Assembly: GCA_963971285.1 (NCBI GenBank)
Contig: OZ020248.1
Coordinates: 10,478,001 to 10,542,000, forward strand
Reading direction: 5' to 3'
Length of the DNA stretch: 64,000 bases
Origin: Astropecten irregularis
Lineage: Eukaryota; Echinodermata; Asteroidea; Paxillosida; Astropectinidae
A model generated the notes under the pieces. That model had not been told where the DNA came from and did not search any database. It saw only the letters and a list, made by a program, of their open reading frames with translations. Positions 1 to 9,800 of this stretch are shown here, in pieces; position 1 is the stretch's first letter, and every line of letters begins with the position of its first letter. Position numbers and translations under genes: made by a program.

Positions 1-124
1 TCCACATATTGTCGAGGCAACAGTCATGCAAAGATGATTGTTATGCCTTAAACTTCGGCAGGTGCTGAAAAAAAGTAATCTTCTCTTTTTATTTAATTCC
101 TAATTTATTTTATTTGCCTTCCAG

Positions 125-448
125 TTTCTTCCCGTTCCTTACTGCGATAAATTAGCAGAAGAAATCGGCGCACTGCCTAACTTTGCCAGGATGCTCCTGA
201 CCGACCCCAAGCTGGCCTTCAAATGCTTCTTCGGACCAACCTACCCACCGTCCTACCGTCTGACCGGACCGTATCCCTGGTCAGGGGCCCGGGAAGCCAT
301 CATGAACGGCTGGGAGAACACCGTCTATCCCACCAGGACCCGAGAAGTGACCAAACCGTCGTATGGGGGCGCCCTCGCTCTTGTGGGGTGCGCTGGGTGT
401 GTTCTCGGGGTAGTATTCGCCTTATTTCTGATCCTCACGCTGAACTAA
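125..448 (+). CDS. FMO-A, 3'-terminal coding exon (partial gene)
   Basis: Last exon of a flavin-containing monooxygenase whose other exons lie left of the window. The exon follows a pyrimidine-rich acceptor ending in AG at 123-124, reads in frame from 125, and stops at 446-448. It encodes the typical FMO C-terminal block: a LAEEIGALPNFARM-like stretch, [30 protein letters not shown], and TRTR, followed by a hydrophobic anchor ending in LILTLN. This block aligns residue for residue with the last exons of the four other FMO loci here. The start of the exon (FLPVPYCDKL) and the anchor are the most divergent parts. The product should be an ER membrane NADPH-dependent monooxygenase. Identity as the FMO C-terminus is secure; whether the gene is intact cannot be judged from one exon. 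Confidence 0.9.
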   Translation, partial: FLPVPYCDKLAEEIGALPNFARMLLTDPKLAFKCFFGPTYPPSYRLTGPYPWSGAREAIMNGWENTVYPTRTREVTKPSYGGALALVGCAGCVLGVVFALFLILTLN

Positions 449-464
449 GTTCAACCCGTTATAA

Positions 465-814
465 TATAATTCGGAATTTATTCCGCGCACACATCTGTCC
501 AAGACACTCGTGGCGCACATATTATTATCCCTGGTCATTGGGCCATGATTTACATTCCTGAAACCATCTTAACTCCCTGGGAAGTATACAGCCCGGCTAC
601 TTTTAAAGTACACAGAGGCTAATCAAACCACAAAGCCATCTCTACCCTCGCAGGTACCCATTTACACCTGGGTGAAGAGGAGCAATATGTGACAAAGCGT
701 CTTGCCCAAGGACGCAAGCACCATTAACCCATGGCTGGATTGGAACCCACAATCTGTAGATTGACCACAAGACTTTGAATTCGACACGCCAGACCACTAA
801 GCCACAACACTCCA
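465..814 (-). mobile_element. tRNA-derived SINE, copy 1
   Basis: On the minus strand this matches the SINE at 7174-7540 along its length: an A-box-like tggcttagtgg, a B-box-like gggttccaatcc (one change from consensus), the segment about a colon-like row of fixed words (gggcaagacgctttgtcac, cacccaggtgtaaatggg), and a degenerate 3' tail near 465-520. It is older or more mutated than copy 2. The short open frame on this strand is part of the SINE and is not a gene. Confidence 0.8.
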
Positions 815-974
815 TATGTACTTTGAGACTGTAGATTTTAATAAGAGCCGTCCAATGTTTCACAAAATCATGAGGGTTCCTTGATCCACTTTGAGAAGCT
901 ACTAATACATGAAATTTAGATGAAATTTAAACTGACTTTTGGGGAAGTTCTATTGCGAACATAAACTAGACACA

Positions 975-1102
975 GGGGTCGATCTCACGCATCGTAGCTT
1001 ACTATAATTCGTAGGACTTATGTTGCATTGCAGCCCTACATAGGATACGATGTGTTATCCTTCGTTACTCGAGTTACGATCGATCGTAGGGCTTCGTGAA
1101 AA
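975..1102. mobile_element. Short TIR element, GGTCGATTT family (copy 1)
   Basis: The ends are inverted copies of ggggtcgatttcacgaagc, here as ggggtcgatctcacgcat and ggcttcgtgaaa. The middle carries the family words cgtaggactt, tgcattgcagccctac and gatcgatcgtaggg. Other copies lie at 37425-37585, 37661-37791, 37797-37920 and 59315-59424. The large inverted duplication begins inside this copy, at about 999. Confidence 0.75.
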
Positions 1103-1358
1103 CGTAGTAGAATTCGAAATACCACAGTTGAAAGCCACTGACGAATCATGGCTGTCGTGTCATGTTGGAATTGGAAAACCGTCTTGTCAATGCTGGTCGC
1201 GTAAACTAATTAAAATAATGTCATGACCTTCCAGTGTGACCTCGTCTTTTTTCAGCCGCTGTGTGCCTGCTTGACGGAAGACATTTCTGGATGAAATGTT
1301 CTTTCAAAGAGTTTATAATTATTACGACTGGGAAATGTTCATTCCATTCATGTTATAT

Positions 1359-1784
1359 AGGGTGTCCCAAAAAACGCAACACTTGTGTCGAGAACTATTC
1401 ATATGAAACTTAAAGTGTTTATCAATTCAAGATTCAGATATGTGATGCAGCTATGTCTTGGCTATCACCATGTAGAACTTGAGCAAAATTTGACTAAAAT
1501 GAAGTTTAAAAAACTAAGACAGAATCACCCAACCTCAAAACCCGATTTTCATCTTTCTTTCATTATACACGTAATGTGTGTTTTGACCACTATGCGTGTT
1601 ATCCTTGCAAATTTCTTTTTAAGAAGTATACTCTTTCAATTGGTCATATTTTCACCAATTTCAGCCCCAATATGCTTAAAGTATACATGGTAATAGCCAA
1701 TACATGGTTGTATCACACATCTGATTCTTGAAGTGATAAACAGTTTGATTTTAAAAAAATGTTGCATTTTTTCTGGGACACCCT
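1359..1784. mobile_element. Mariner-like MITE, agggtgtcccaaaaa ends (left arm)
   Basis: The ends are inverted: agggtgtcccaaaaaacgca at the left and tgcattttttctgggacaccct at the right, both next to TATA-rich flanks. About 426 bp with no transposase. The open frame inside it at 1385-1693 has no recognisable domain. Such GGGTGTCCC ends are typical of Tc1/mariner-type non-autonomous elements. Confidence 0.75.
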
Positions 1785-2302
1785 GTATATTTAATATTAA
1801 TAAATATCGTATTCATATGTACTGCATGATTTGGCGTTTGCATGGGTTATAGTGGACCCAGGAAATGCATTATATTCTCATATGCCAGTATCACCGTATT
1901 TCAGATTTTTAGAGTTGACATTTTTTCTCAGGTCGTGCTAAACAGTTTCTGCATATAAGTGTGGTAGTTTGAACTTTATATCAATACTCTTATTCAAGTC
2001 TAGTTTTGGAATATAATATAATCTATACTGAATCATGGGTAAATTTTTATTAACATTAACTTTGTATACATGCACACTGCACATTTTGTAGTTATGAATG
2101 AAACAATTTGAATGATATATTTTTGCTTTACAAATTCTGAACTTTTCAAAAGAAACGTTATAATTTGGTGATGCATCTGAAAAAATGTCTTATCTGGACG
2201 CCTAATAAAAGATGACAAAACCAGTTATAATCATGTGAAAGTATTTCGTGAAAATGTTCCCGTTCAGTAGAGGTCGGACTTGGATCGACCTAATAATTAT
2301 AT
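1785..2302. other. AT-rich interval, no gene seen
   Basis: AT-rich single-copy-looking sequence inside the left arm, mirrored at 24956-25474. Only short open frames with no recognisable motif. Confidence 0.6.
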
Positions 2303-2708
2303 GATTCGGGACTCCGACCCGGCCGGCCTCGACCTGGATGACTCGACCTGGATGACTCGGAACTTTGACAAGGACTCGACCTGGATGACTCGGGACTAGG
2401 ACCCGGACTCGACCCGAATGTCTTGGGAATCGGACCCGGACTCGACCTGGATGACTAGGGACTCGGACCCGAACTCGACCCAAATGATTCGGGAATCGGA
2501 CCCGGACTTAACCTTGATGACTCTGGACTCAGACTAGGACTCGACCTGGATGACTCGGGAATCGGACACGGACTCGTCCTGAATGACTAGGAACTTGTAC
2601 TCAGGAATCGTATGGAGTCGACCCGGATTATGTCGGAATCGGTCCCGATTTGACCTGGATCACGCGGGACTCGGACCCGGACTCGACCTGGATGACTCGG
2701 GAATCGGA
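2303..2708. repeat. 33-bp tandem array, first block (left arm)
   Basis: Degenerate repeats of a unit near 27-33 bp containing gactcgacctggatgactcg and gggaatcggacccg. It is related to the array at 5019-5895 but carries ggacc where that array has gaacc. The array abuts a fragment of a TTAA-type MITE at 2709. The open frame of RVRVPSHPG repeats is a by-product of the array. Confidence 0.85.
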
Positions 2709-2807
2709 TATGTTTCTACCCCCACTATCTTCATACCCTAAAGTTATACTTAATATGTGAACATTTCTGTTTTGGTTTCTCACCAAAATACGATACCACC
2801 TTTAAAC
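2709..2807. mobile_element. TTAA-type MITE fragment (right end)
   Basis: Matches the right end of the TTAA-flanked MITE family (tatgtttctaccccca, cttcataccc, tgtgaacatttctg, ending in accacctttaa). The left part is missing and the 33-bp array is joined directly to it. Confidence 0.7.
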
Positions 2808-3021
2808 AATCCTGGCAGCTTATTTTCGTAAAAACCATACAACTTGCCGCATTGTTTTCATCACCCCATGGTCAGGGAGTTCGTATATGACGTCACTCTG
2901 CGCTGTGATCTATAGCTTTCAGACAAGCACTTTTCTCGATTCGGGGACAGGTCGGTGTTTTTCTGTGGCTGAGTGCATGGTTGATTGAAAGGTACGAAGC
3001 TGTAGGGACATGCTGAAAAAA

Positions 3022-3155
3022 TAAATGTGTACGAATTATATGTCGTACGAACGACATTCGACACGTCCGACTTCGACATACAACTCGTACGTACGACTTA
3101 TAATCTCCTACGTACGACTTATGAATCATATCTCGTACGTACGAGATATAAATCG
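3022..3155. repeat. Cluster of CGTACG palindromes (left arm)
   Basis: Repeated self-complementary words such as tcgtacgtacga and ctcgtacgtacgag, spaced about 29-30 bp and separated by attataagt-like spacers. Mirrored at about 24070-24200 with a few changes. No gene. Confidence 0.8.
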
Positions 3156-3225
3156 TTCTTTCAAAGAGATTACATTACACAGGACTCAAAATTATGTTCA
3201 TTGCATTTATAGTGCGTTTACGAAA

Positions 3226-3413
3226 CGGACGCGATCAGGCTCCGTCTCAGGCTCCGGCTTCATTTCGTGAATCCATTCTGAAATAATAGGTATCAAAATA
3301 GAGGCTTTTGGCTGCGGTTCTGAAGTAGATTCTCTAGTTTGGAAATGAAAACAGAGTTTCCGCCTTCATGAAAAACCACAACCTATATTTCCAGCATATG
3401 GATGTCAGAGCTG

Positions 3414-3505
<92 letters not shown>

Positions 3506-3506
3506 T

Positions 3507-3539
<33 letters not shown>

Positions 3540-3552
3540 CCGTTTCGTAAAC
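3226..3552. mobile_element. Hexamer-bearing MITE (copy 1, left arm)
   Basis: Bounded by inverted gtttacgaaacgga and tccgtttcgtaaac. The interior has the family words ggcttttggctgcggttctg and catatggatgtcagagctgg. Its right terminal repeat has expanded into a (GAGCCT)n run at about 3404-3540, roughly 23 units with one GATCCT variant. Other copies (35154-35360, 57953-58173) carry only a few units. Confidence 0.82.
3404..3540. repeat. (GAGCCT)n hexanucleotide microsatellite
   Basis: About 23 near-perfect units. It creates the spurious poly-(Glu-Pro) and poly-(Ala-Gln) open frames on the two strands. The mirrored array at 23671-23812 has about the same length. Confidence 0.95.
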
Positions 3553-3802
3553 CTCATAATAAATATTCATGTAGACTGGATATTGGTCGACCTGGCAAAT
3601 GCATTATATTTTGTATACCAGTACTGTAATTCATCGTATTTCAGATTTTTAGAGTTGATATTTTGCTCAGGTCGTGTAGAACAGTATGTTTCTATATAAT
3701 TATTAAAGCACTGTCACACCTAGCCGATCTGGCTCGCCGGACCGATACCAGCCTGCACACAAATTTGTCGATTTTCTGGGATCGGTACTAGTAAGGTAGT
3801 AC

Positions 3803-4775
3803 TACGGTTTCACATCGGTAAGAACGGTTTCACAAGAGTAAGAACAGTTTCACATCGGTAAGAACGGTTTGACATCGGTAAGAACGATTTCACAACAGTA
3901 AGAACAGTTTCACATCGGTAAGAACGGTTTGACATCGGTAAGAACGATTTCACAAGAGTAAGAACAGTTTCACATCGGTAAGAACGGTTTGACATCGGTA
4001 AGAACGATTTCACAACAGTAAGAACAGTTTCACATCGGTAAGAACGGTTTGACATCGGTAAGAACAGTTTCATCAGGAAGAACGGTTTGACATCGGTAAG
4101 AACGGTTTGACAACAGTAAGAACAGTTTCACATCGGTAAGAACGGTTTCACAAGAGTAAGAACAGTTTCACATCGGTAAGAACGGTTTGACATCGGTAAG
4201 AACGGTTTGACATCGGTAAGAACAGTTTCATCAGGAAGAACGGTTTGACATCGGTAAGAACGGTTTGACAACAGTAAGAACAGTTTCACATCGGTAAGAA
4301 CGGTTTCACAAGAGTAAGAACAGTTTCACATCGGTAAGAACGGTTTGACATCGGTAAGAACGGTTTGACAACAGTAAGAACAGTTTCACATCGGTAAGAA
4401 CGATTTGACATCGGTAAGAACAGTTTCATCAGGAAGAACGGTTTGACATCGGTAAGAACGGTTTGACAACAGTAAGAACAGTTTCACATCGGTAAGAACG
4501 GTTTCACATCGGTAAGAACAGTTTCAACAGTAAGAACGGTTTGACATCGGTAAGAACAGTTTCACATCAGTAAGAACGGTTTGACATCGGTAAGAACGGT
4601 AGCACATCGGTAAGAACGGTAGCACATCGGTAAGAACGGTAGCACATCGGTAAGAACGGTAGCACATCTGTAAGAACGGTAGCACATCTGTAAGAACGGC
4701 AGTACATCGGTAAGAACGGTAGCACATCTGTAAGAACGGTAGCACATCTGTAAGAACGGCAGTACATCGGTTGCA
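3803..4775. repeat. 20-bp tandem array (left arm), about 48 units
   Basis: Unit close to gtaagaacggtttgacatcg. Variants at two positions (cacatcg, caacag, caagag) recur in a regular order, giving a higher-order pattern of about 60 bp in the first third. The last 200 bp use a gtagcacatcg variant. Flanked by related ccgat/ccggcg-rich segments at about 3715-3795 and 4860-4940. The right arm has only about 27 units. Confidence 0.93.
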
Positions 4776-5018
4776 CATCGGCAATAACATTTGCAATGGT
4801 AGGCGTCGTTAAAAATATTTGAACATGCTCAAAAATGTCTGCCGATTCGTTGCCCGGCGGAACGAGCAAAGGCATTGCAAGGGTATACATTGGCAGTACA
4901 CCGGTATGGCTTCGCCGGTTAAGATCGGTAGAGCACCGGTGTTGCCCCGTTTAGCAGGGCGGTTTCAGGTTTAAAAAACATAATCTCTGATCTAGACTGA
5001 AAATAAGAAGCACTAGGA

Positions 5019-5895
5019 CTTGACTTGGATGACTCGGGACTCGAACTCGACATGAATGAGGACTTGACTTGGAAGACTCGGGACTTGGACTCGGCCTGGA
5101 TGACTCGGGAAACGAACTGGGACTCGACCTGGATGACTCGGGGCTTAGCACTAGGACTTGACTTGGATGGCTCGGGACTTGGACTCGACCTGGATGACTC
5201 GGGAAACGAACCTGGACTAGACCTGGATGACTGGGGGCTCATGCAGACTAGGTCTTGACTTGAATGACTCGGGACTCGAACTCGACCTGGATGACTCGGG
5301 AATCGAACCCGGACTCGACCTGGATGACTTGGGGCTCAGAACTAGGACTTGACCTGGATGACTCGGGAATCGAACCCGGACTCGAGCTGGATGTCTCGGT
5401 GCTTAGCACTAGGACTTGACTTGGATGATTCGGGAATCGAACCGGAACTCGAGCTGGATGACTCGGTGCTTAGCACTAGGACTTGACCTGGATGACTCGG
5501 GAATCGAACCCGGACTCGAGCTGGATGTCTCGGTGCTTAGCACTAGGACTTGACTTGGATGATTCGGGAATCGAACCGGAACTCGAGCTGGATGACTCGG
5601 TGCTTAGCACTAGGACTTGACCTGGATGACTCGGGAATCGAACCCGGACTCGAGCTGGATGACTCGGTGCTTAGCACTAGGACTTGACCTGGATGACTCG
5701 GGATCGAACCCGGACTCAAGCTGGATGACTCGGTGCTTAGCACTAGGATTTGACTTGGATGACTCTGGACGTGGACTCAACCTGGATGACTCGGGAAACG
5801 AACCCGGACTAGACCTGGATGACTCGGTGCTCAGACTAGAACTTGGCTTGGATTACTCGGGACTTGGACTCGAATTCGATCTCGATGACTCGGTA
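5019..5895. repeat. 33/67-bp array carrying B-box-like motifs (left arm)
   Basis: Tandem units built on gactcgacctggatgactcg plus ggaatcgaacccg. In the middle, the word ggaatcgaacc starts at 5299, 5366, 5433, 5500, 5567 and 5634, an exact 67-bp period. Read on the minus strand it is GGTTCGATTCC, which fits the RNA polymerase III B-box consensus. Other units have ggaaacgaacc. The open frames of LDLDDSG-type repeats are by-products. Confidence 0.92.
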
Positions 5896-6250
5896 TTCTG
5901 ACTCAGGATCTATATTTCTAACTCGAATTCAATCAAGTCATTAGTGTCTCTGTTCCTCTATAACATATGCGATAGACTTCTTGCAACTCTGCTATTTGGA
6001 ATAGCACAACAAGATACGTCAAACAAACAGGCTAAACAAAATGCAAAATCATGCGTCGAAACTCGTTCATGTTCATAAAGCAGCGCCTGCATGCAAATAT
6101 ATTATTGTGGCTTTCAATTTGTCAACGTACTACAGGGTATGCCCTATGGGCCTACGTAGTTTGCAGGTTTTTATATTATCATCTATTATACCTATATACA
6201 ATATAATCCATACGTGAACTTGGACCTGTGGGTATGCGACCGTGTTGTTG
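5896..6250. other. Distal upstream region of FMO-B, no gene seen
   Basis: AT-rich sequence between the array and the TATA-like element, mirrored at about 21416-21767. No open frame or RNA gene recognised. Confidence 0.55.
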
Positions 6251-6256
6251 TTTTTT

Positions 6257-6266
6257 TATATATAAA
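6257..6266 (+). promoter_or_regulatory. TATA-like element upstream of FMO-B
   Basis: TATATATAAA followed by a GC-richer segment (cccggccagccctg). The surrounding block of about 200 bp is recognisably shared with 33540-33744 upstream of FMO-E, where the matching position reads TATAAAA. If used, transcription would begin near 6290 and the ATG at 6847 would lie in a later part of the leader, or a leader intron would be removed. No transcript evidence is available. Confidence 0.45.
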
Positions 6267-6690
6267 CCCGGCCAGCCCTGTCGAGTCCATGATGTGTATA
6301 CAGGTAGAGTTGGAGGCAGGGTCACACAACGCGACAAGTAGGCCTACACCAACCCAGCCATCGTACATGTACGTATGTGTGCCAGGATTTTGCCGAAATG
6401 GCGTTTACATTTCTCTTTTGCTTTCGTGTAAAGAGGCGGCAGAAGCTGCTTCGGTCGGATGTATACACCCTGCCATAGCATTTGGATTTGAAATACAATC
6501 AGGAATTCAGGATATCTATTAGATGATTCATATTTGGTTGTTATGAAGCCGTCGAGAGTTTTGCCGAAGTGCGAGTAATTTGCATGGAATTATTGCGTAT
6601 CCACTTAATGTACTCATTATTATTGTATGTAGAGTCGCTAGCCTATAGAAAAGTACAGTTTATGTGTAGTGTACATGTACACATTTGAAT

Positions 6691-6760
6691 CCTGTGTTAA
6701 TACTGTGCCACACAGACTTGGGTATGACATGGAGTGATGAAATTCATCACCATTTTTGTC
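6691..6760 (+). promoter_or_regulatory. Conserved proximal block upstream of FMO-B
   Basis: The words ctgtgttaatactgtg and tggagtgatgaaattcatca recur upstream of FMO-C (mirrored), FMO-D (26507-26545) and FMO-E (35380-35511). In D and E the core reads gatgacatcatc or tgacgtca, which resembles a CRE/AP-1 half-site pair. Conservation between paralogues suggests a promoter element; duplication age alone could also explain it. Confidence 0.45.
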
Positions 6761-6846
6761 TCTTTTTTGTTTGTTTTTCGTGTTTTTCTCATGCATACAG
6801 AGTAAATTGACTATAGTCAGGTGTTTGCTTGGTATTCGTCTGCAAG

Positions 6847-9800
6847 ATGCCGGCCGTGAAGGTTAAACGAGTGGCGGTGATCGGGGCTGGAGTCTCCGGG
6901 CTGTTATGCACTAAATCTTGCCTGGAGTGTGGGCTGGAACCGGTCTGTTTCGAGCAGAGTAACAAGATAGGTATTAACGATTTGATGTTTGCATTGAATA
7001 GTCACGTGCATGTATCCTTTAAAGTAATTTGATTTCAAAGCAAACGACCTAACCGACAAACCAACCATCGGGAACACTGTACCGTCAAAATCACGGAGAA
7101 GGCAATGACCTATTGCCTGAATATTTGGTTGTTTGGTAAAATATATGTTGGAAATTTATGTTGGAAATATGTTGGGGTGCTGTGGCCTAGTGGTCTAGCG
7201 TGTTGAACTCAAAGTCTCGTGGTCAATCTACAGATTGTGGGTTCGAATCCAGCCATGGGTTAGTGGTGCTTGCGTCCTTGGGCAAGACGCTTTGTCACAT
7301 TATTGCTCCTCTTCACCCAGGTGTAAATGGGTACCTGTGAGGGTAGATATGGCTTTGTGGTTTGATTAGCCTCTGTGCACTGAATACGGCAGCCAGGGCT
7401 GTATACTCCCCAGGGAGTTGAGATGGTTTCAGGAATGTAAATTATGGCCCGATGACCAGGGATGATAATTGATTTGTGCCATGAGCGTCATGCTTGGCGG
7501 ATACCGGCGCATTATAAGTGTCCATTATTATAATTTTTTTTCAAATTTACATTCTGAAGTTACGTCATGAGGGCTTTACCACTTGAAGTTTTATGCATTT
7601 TTTAAAATCTGTATTATCAGCAAACCCCATTGACTATGTACAGACTTGGCAAGTTTGTTTATAGTTAGCGCCAACTTGTTTGTGTACTTTACCAATTAAG
7701 TTATCAAGTTGCATGATTAGTACCACATGACGGTACTGCAGGGTGTCTTCTGCTTTAAATGTAGTATCATACTTTGGTAAGAAACCGAAACAGAAATGTT
7801 CACAGATTTACGTATAACTTACAGGGTATGGTGGTAGAAACATACCGTTGAAATTGCTCCGCCTGAAATGGTGTATTTATCCAGAAATTAGTAAAACAAC
7901 GACCGAAAATCTTTTTGATCTTTTAAAAGATCAAAAATAAAAGAGAAAAGACTTAAGAAATACTGTGGCCGTTTTTCACTGTTTTCTCAAGAAGTGGGCA
8001 CCGTATGGGACTGACATTTTCACAGATGACTGTTACTGTATCTTCCTTGATATTCTTGCCCATGAATCTGTATTTCTTTGACAAAAACCAAAGTATGATA
8101 TTACCTTTAAGAGATTATCACAGTGGAGTGTGGTGCTCATAAACTGGGCCTGCAGCTTCTGTTATAAGAATACGTCGGATGTGAAGTCCGATTAACTCAA
8201 AACTAAGGTTGGGCGGTTTTGAAAAAAATAAAAACCGACAAAACCGTGAGACCCTGACTCGGTTAAACCGTAAAACCGTAAAACCGTAGGCTAGTAAAAA
8301 ACATAACAAAAATAATAAGCGGGCCTAACGCAAATTCACAGACGCAGGAACGTTACAACTTGTCTCCAAAGATCACCATGCAAATTACAAAACGATCCAA
8401 CGAAAATATGAACGAACAAACGAAATAATGAATAAACTTGATAATGTTAATCCTAATTACCGGTATAATTTCAGCGAAAACGATTGCTGAATTTGACGTA
8501 CGCTCGCGATCATTTCGACTTCGAGTTCACCATATACCGCGTGGTCAGCCATTTTGTACACACATAGTCTTGATCCAAAACGTTCGATCGCTGATCGTAG
8601 TGCGCCCTCACACGACTGATTCACACCATCACAATTACCCAATAGGCGTACGCAGGTAAAAAACACACTTTTAAAGTATTGCAAGGACCAAGACAAGTCT
8701 ATTAATTCCTGGTATTCCGACCGCAACAAACCATGCATGCATCGTGCACAGCACTCAGTACATACACCGCGTGGTCGCTGTGTAGTCACCGTGCGATCGA
8801 GATGTGAGTGCCGTTGAGTGAGCTCTGTTGCCCGTGTACGCTGTGTATTTTTTACGCTACAGTACGGCGGTGTTTCGGCGCTTTACGACCGAAAAGGTGG
8901 CCTTTTCTTTCGCTTTTATCTGTCTATATCTCGGTGCCTTTTGCAGTAATTACAAAGTTTACAAAGTTATTACGATTTTCAGCATGATGTATAATAAAAT
9001 ATGTTGCAGACGGTTTTGCGGTTTTCGTAAAATGCCGACCGAAAAAAACCGACAGAAAAATAAAACCGAGTAAAACCGTAAAACCGGTAAAAGTCGTGTT
9101 TTGTTATCAACAGACATAACGTCTAGTTTTTGTTTTTCACTGATTTTGTTCCAAAAGGGGCTTAATGTTCGCATTGTTTGTTTAAAGATGAAATATACCT
9201 CATGGGATATAATAGGACAACCTGTCCCTACAAAAATGGACTCCCACTCCTGCCGATGTTGATACAGAAATGAACTCTTTTTGGCGAATTTTCAGGAGGA
9301 CTTTGGCGGACACCAGAACTGGAAAGTTTCGATGACGTTCAAGGAGGAACAGTCTACGATTGTCTTATGACCAATACCAGCAAGGAGATGATGGCTCTGA
9401 GTGACTTCCCAATGCCCAAGGAGTACCCACCTTTCCTGAGACCTAAGCAGCTCATCTCGTACTACCGGGACTACGCTGAGCACTTCGATCTGAACCGGCA
9501 CATTCGACTCAGTACCGAGGTGATGAGAGTGACACCGAGCGACGACCACGAAGCAACGGGGAGGTGGGAGGTGAGGTCCCGGCCGAAACGTGGCGGTGAC
9601 GGCACGGTCACAACCACCAACACGACGACGGGTGAAACCTCGGAGATATTCGACGCCGTCATCGTGTCCACCGGCATGTTAGGCGCAGCTTTCATTCCCA
9701 AGTACCCGGGCCAGGAGAAGTTCCAGGGCGAGATTCTCCACAGTAACAAGTTCAGGAACGGCCAACATTTTGCTGGGAAAACGGTTCTTGTTGTAGGTAT

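Larger units (their letters stand above)
999..6956 (+). repeat. Left arm of large inverted duplication
   Basis: From 999 to 6956 the sequence is the reverse complement of 20710-26260 at very high identity, with single-base differences and copy-number changes in tandem arrays (5,958 against 5,551 bp). It holds a mariner-like MITE, two 33-bp-based arrays, a CGTACG palindrome cluster, a hexamer-bearing MITE, a 20-bp array, the FMO-B promoter and the first 110 bp of FMO-B exon 1. The outer edge lies in a GGTCGATTT element and the inner edge in FMO exon 1, at the word cgagca. Confidence 0.93.

Noticed and set aside
1385..1693. 102-residue open frame (mirrored at 25566-25874)
   Set aside because: Lies inside a mariner-like MITE, has no transposase motif, and is preserved only because the arms are recent copies.
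3334..3629. Open frames of pure Glu-Pro or Ala-Gln repeats (also 23581-23831)
   Set aside because: They are translations of the (GAGCCT)n run on both strands, with no start context or conserved flank.
3803..4775. Possible CRISPR array
   Set aside because: Units are contiguous 20-bp satellite repeats without unique spacers, and the window is eukaryotic.
4919..5901. Open frames rich in LDLDDSG or SSRSSPS (also 21765-22707)
   Set aside because: The 33-bp unit is a multiple of three, so several frames stay open by chance. No domain and no codon pattern.
6214..6522. 102-residue open frame upstream of FMO-B (mirrored at 21144-21452)
   Set aside because: Overlaps the promoter-like block; not kept in the homologous region before FMO-E; no domain.
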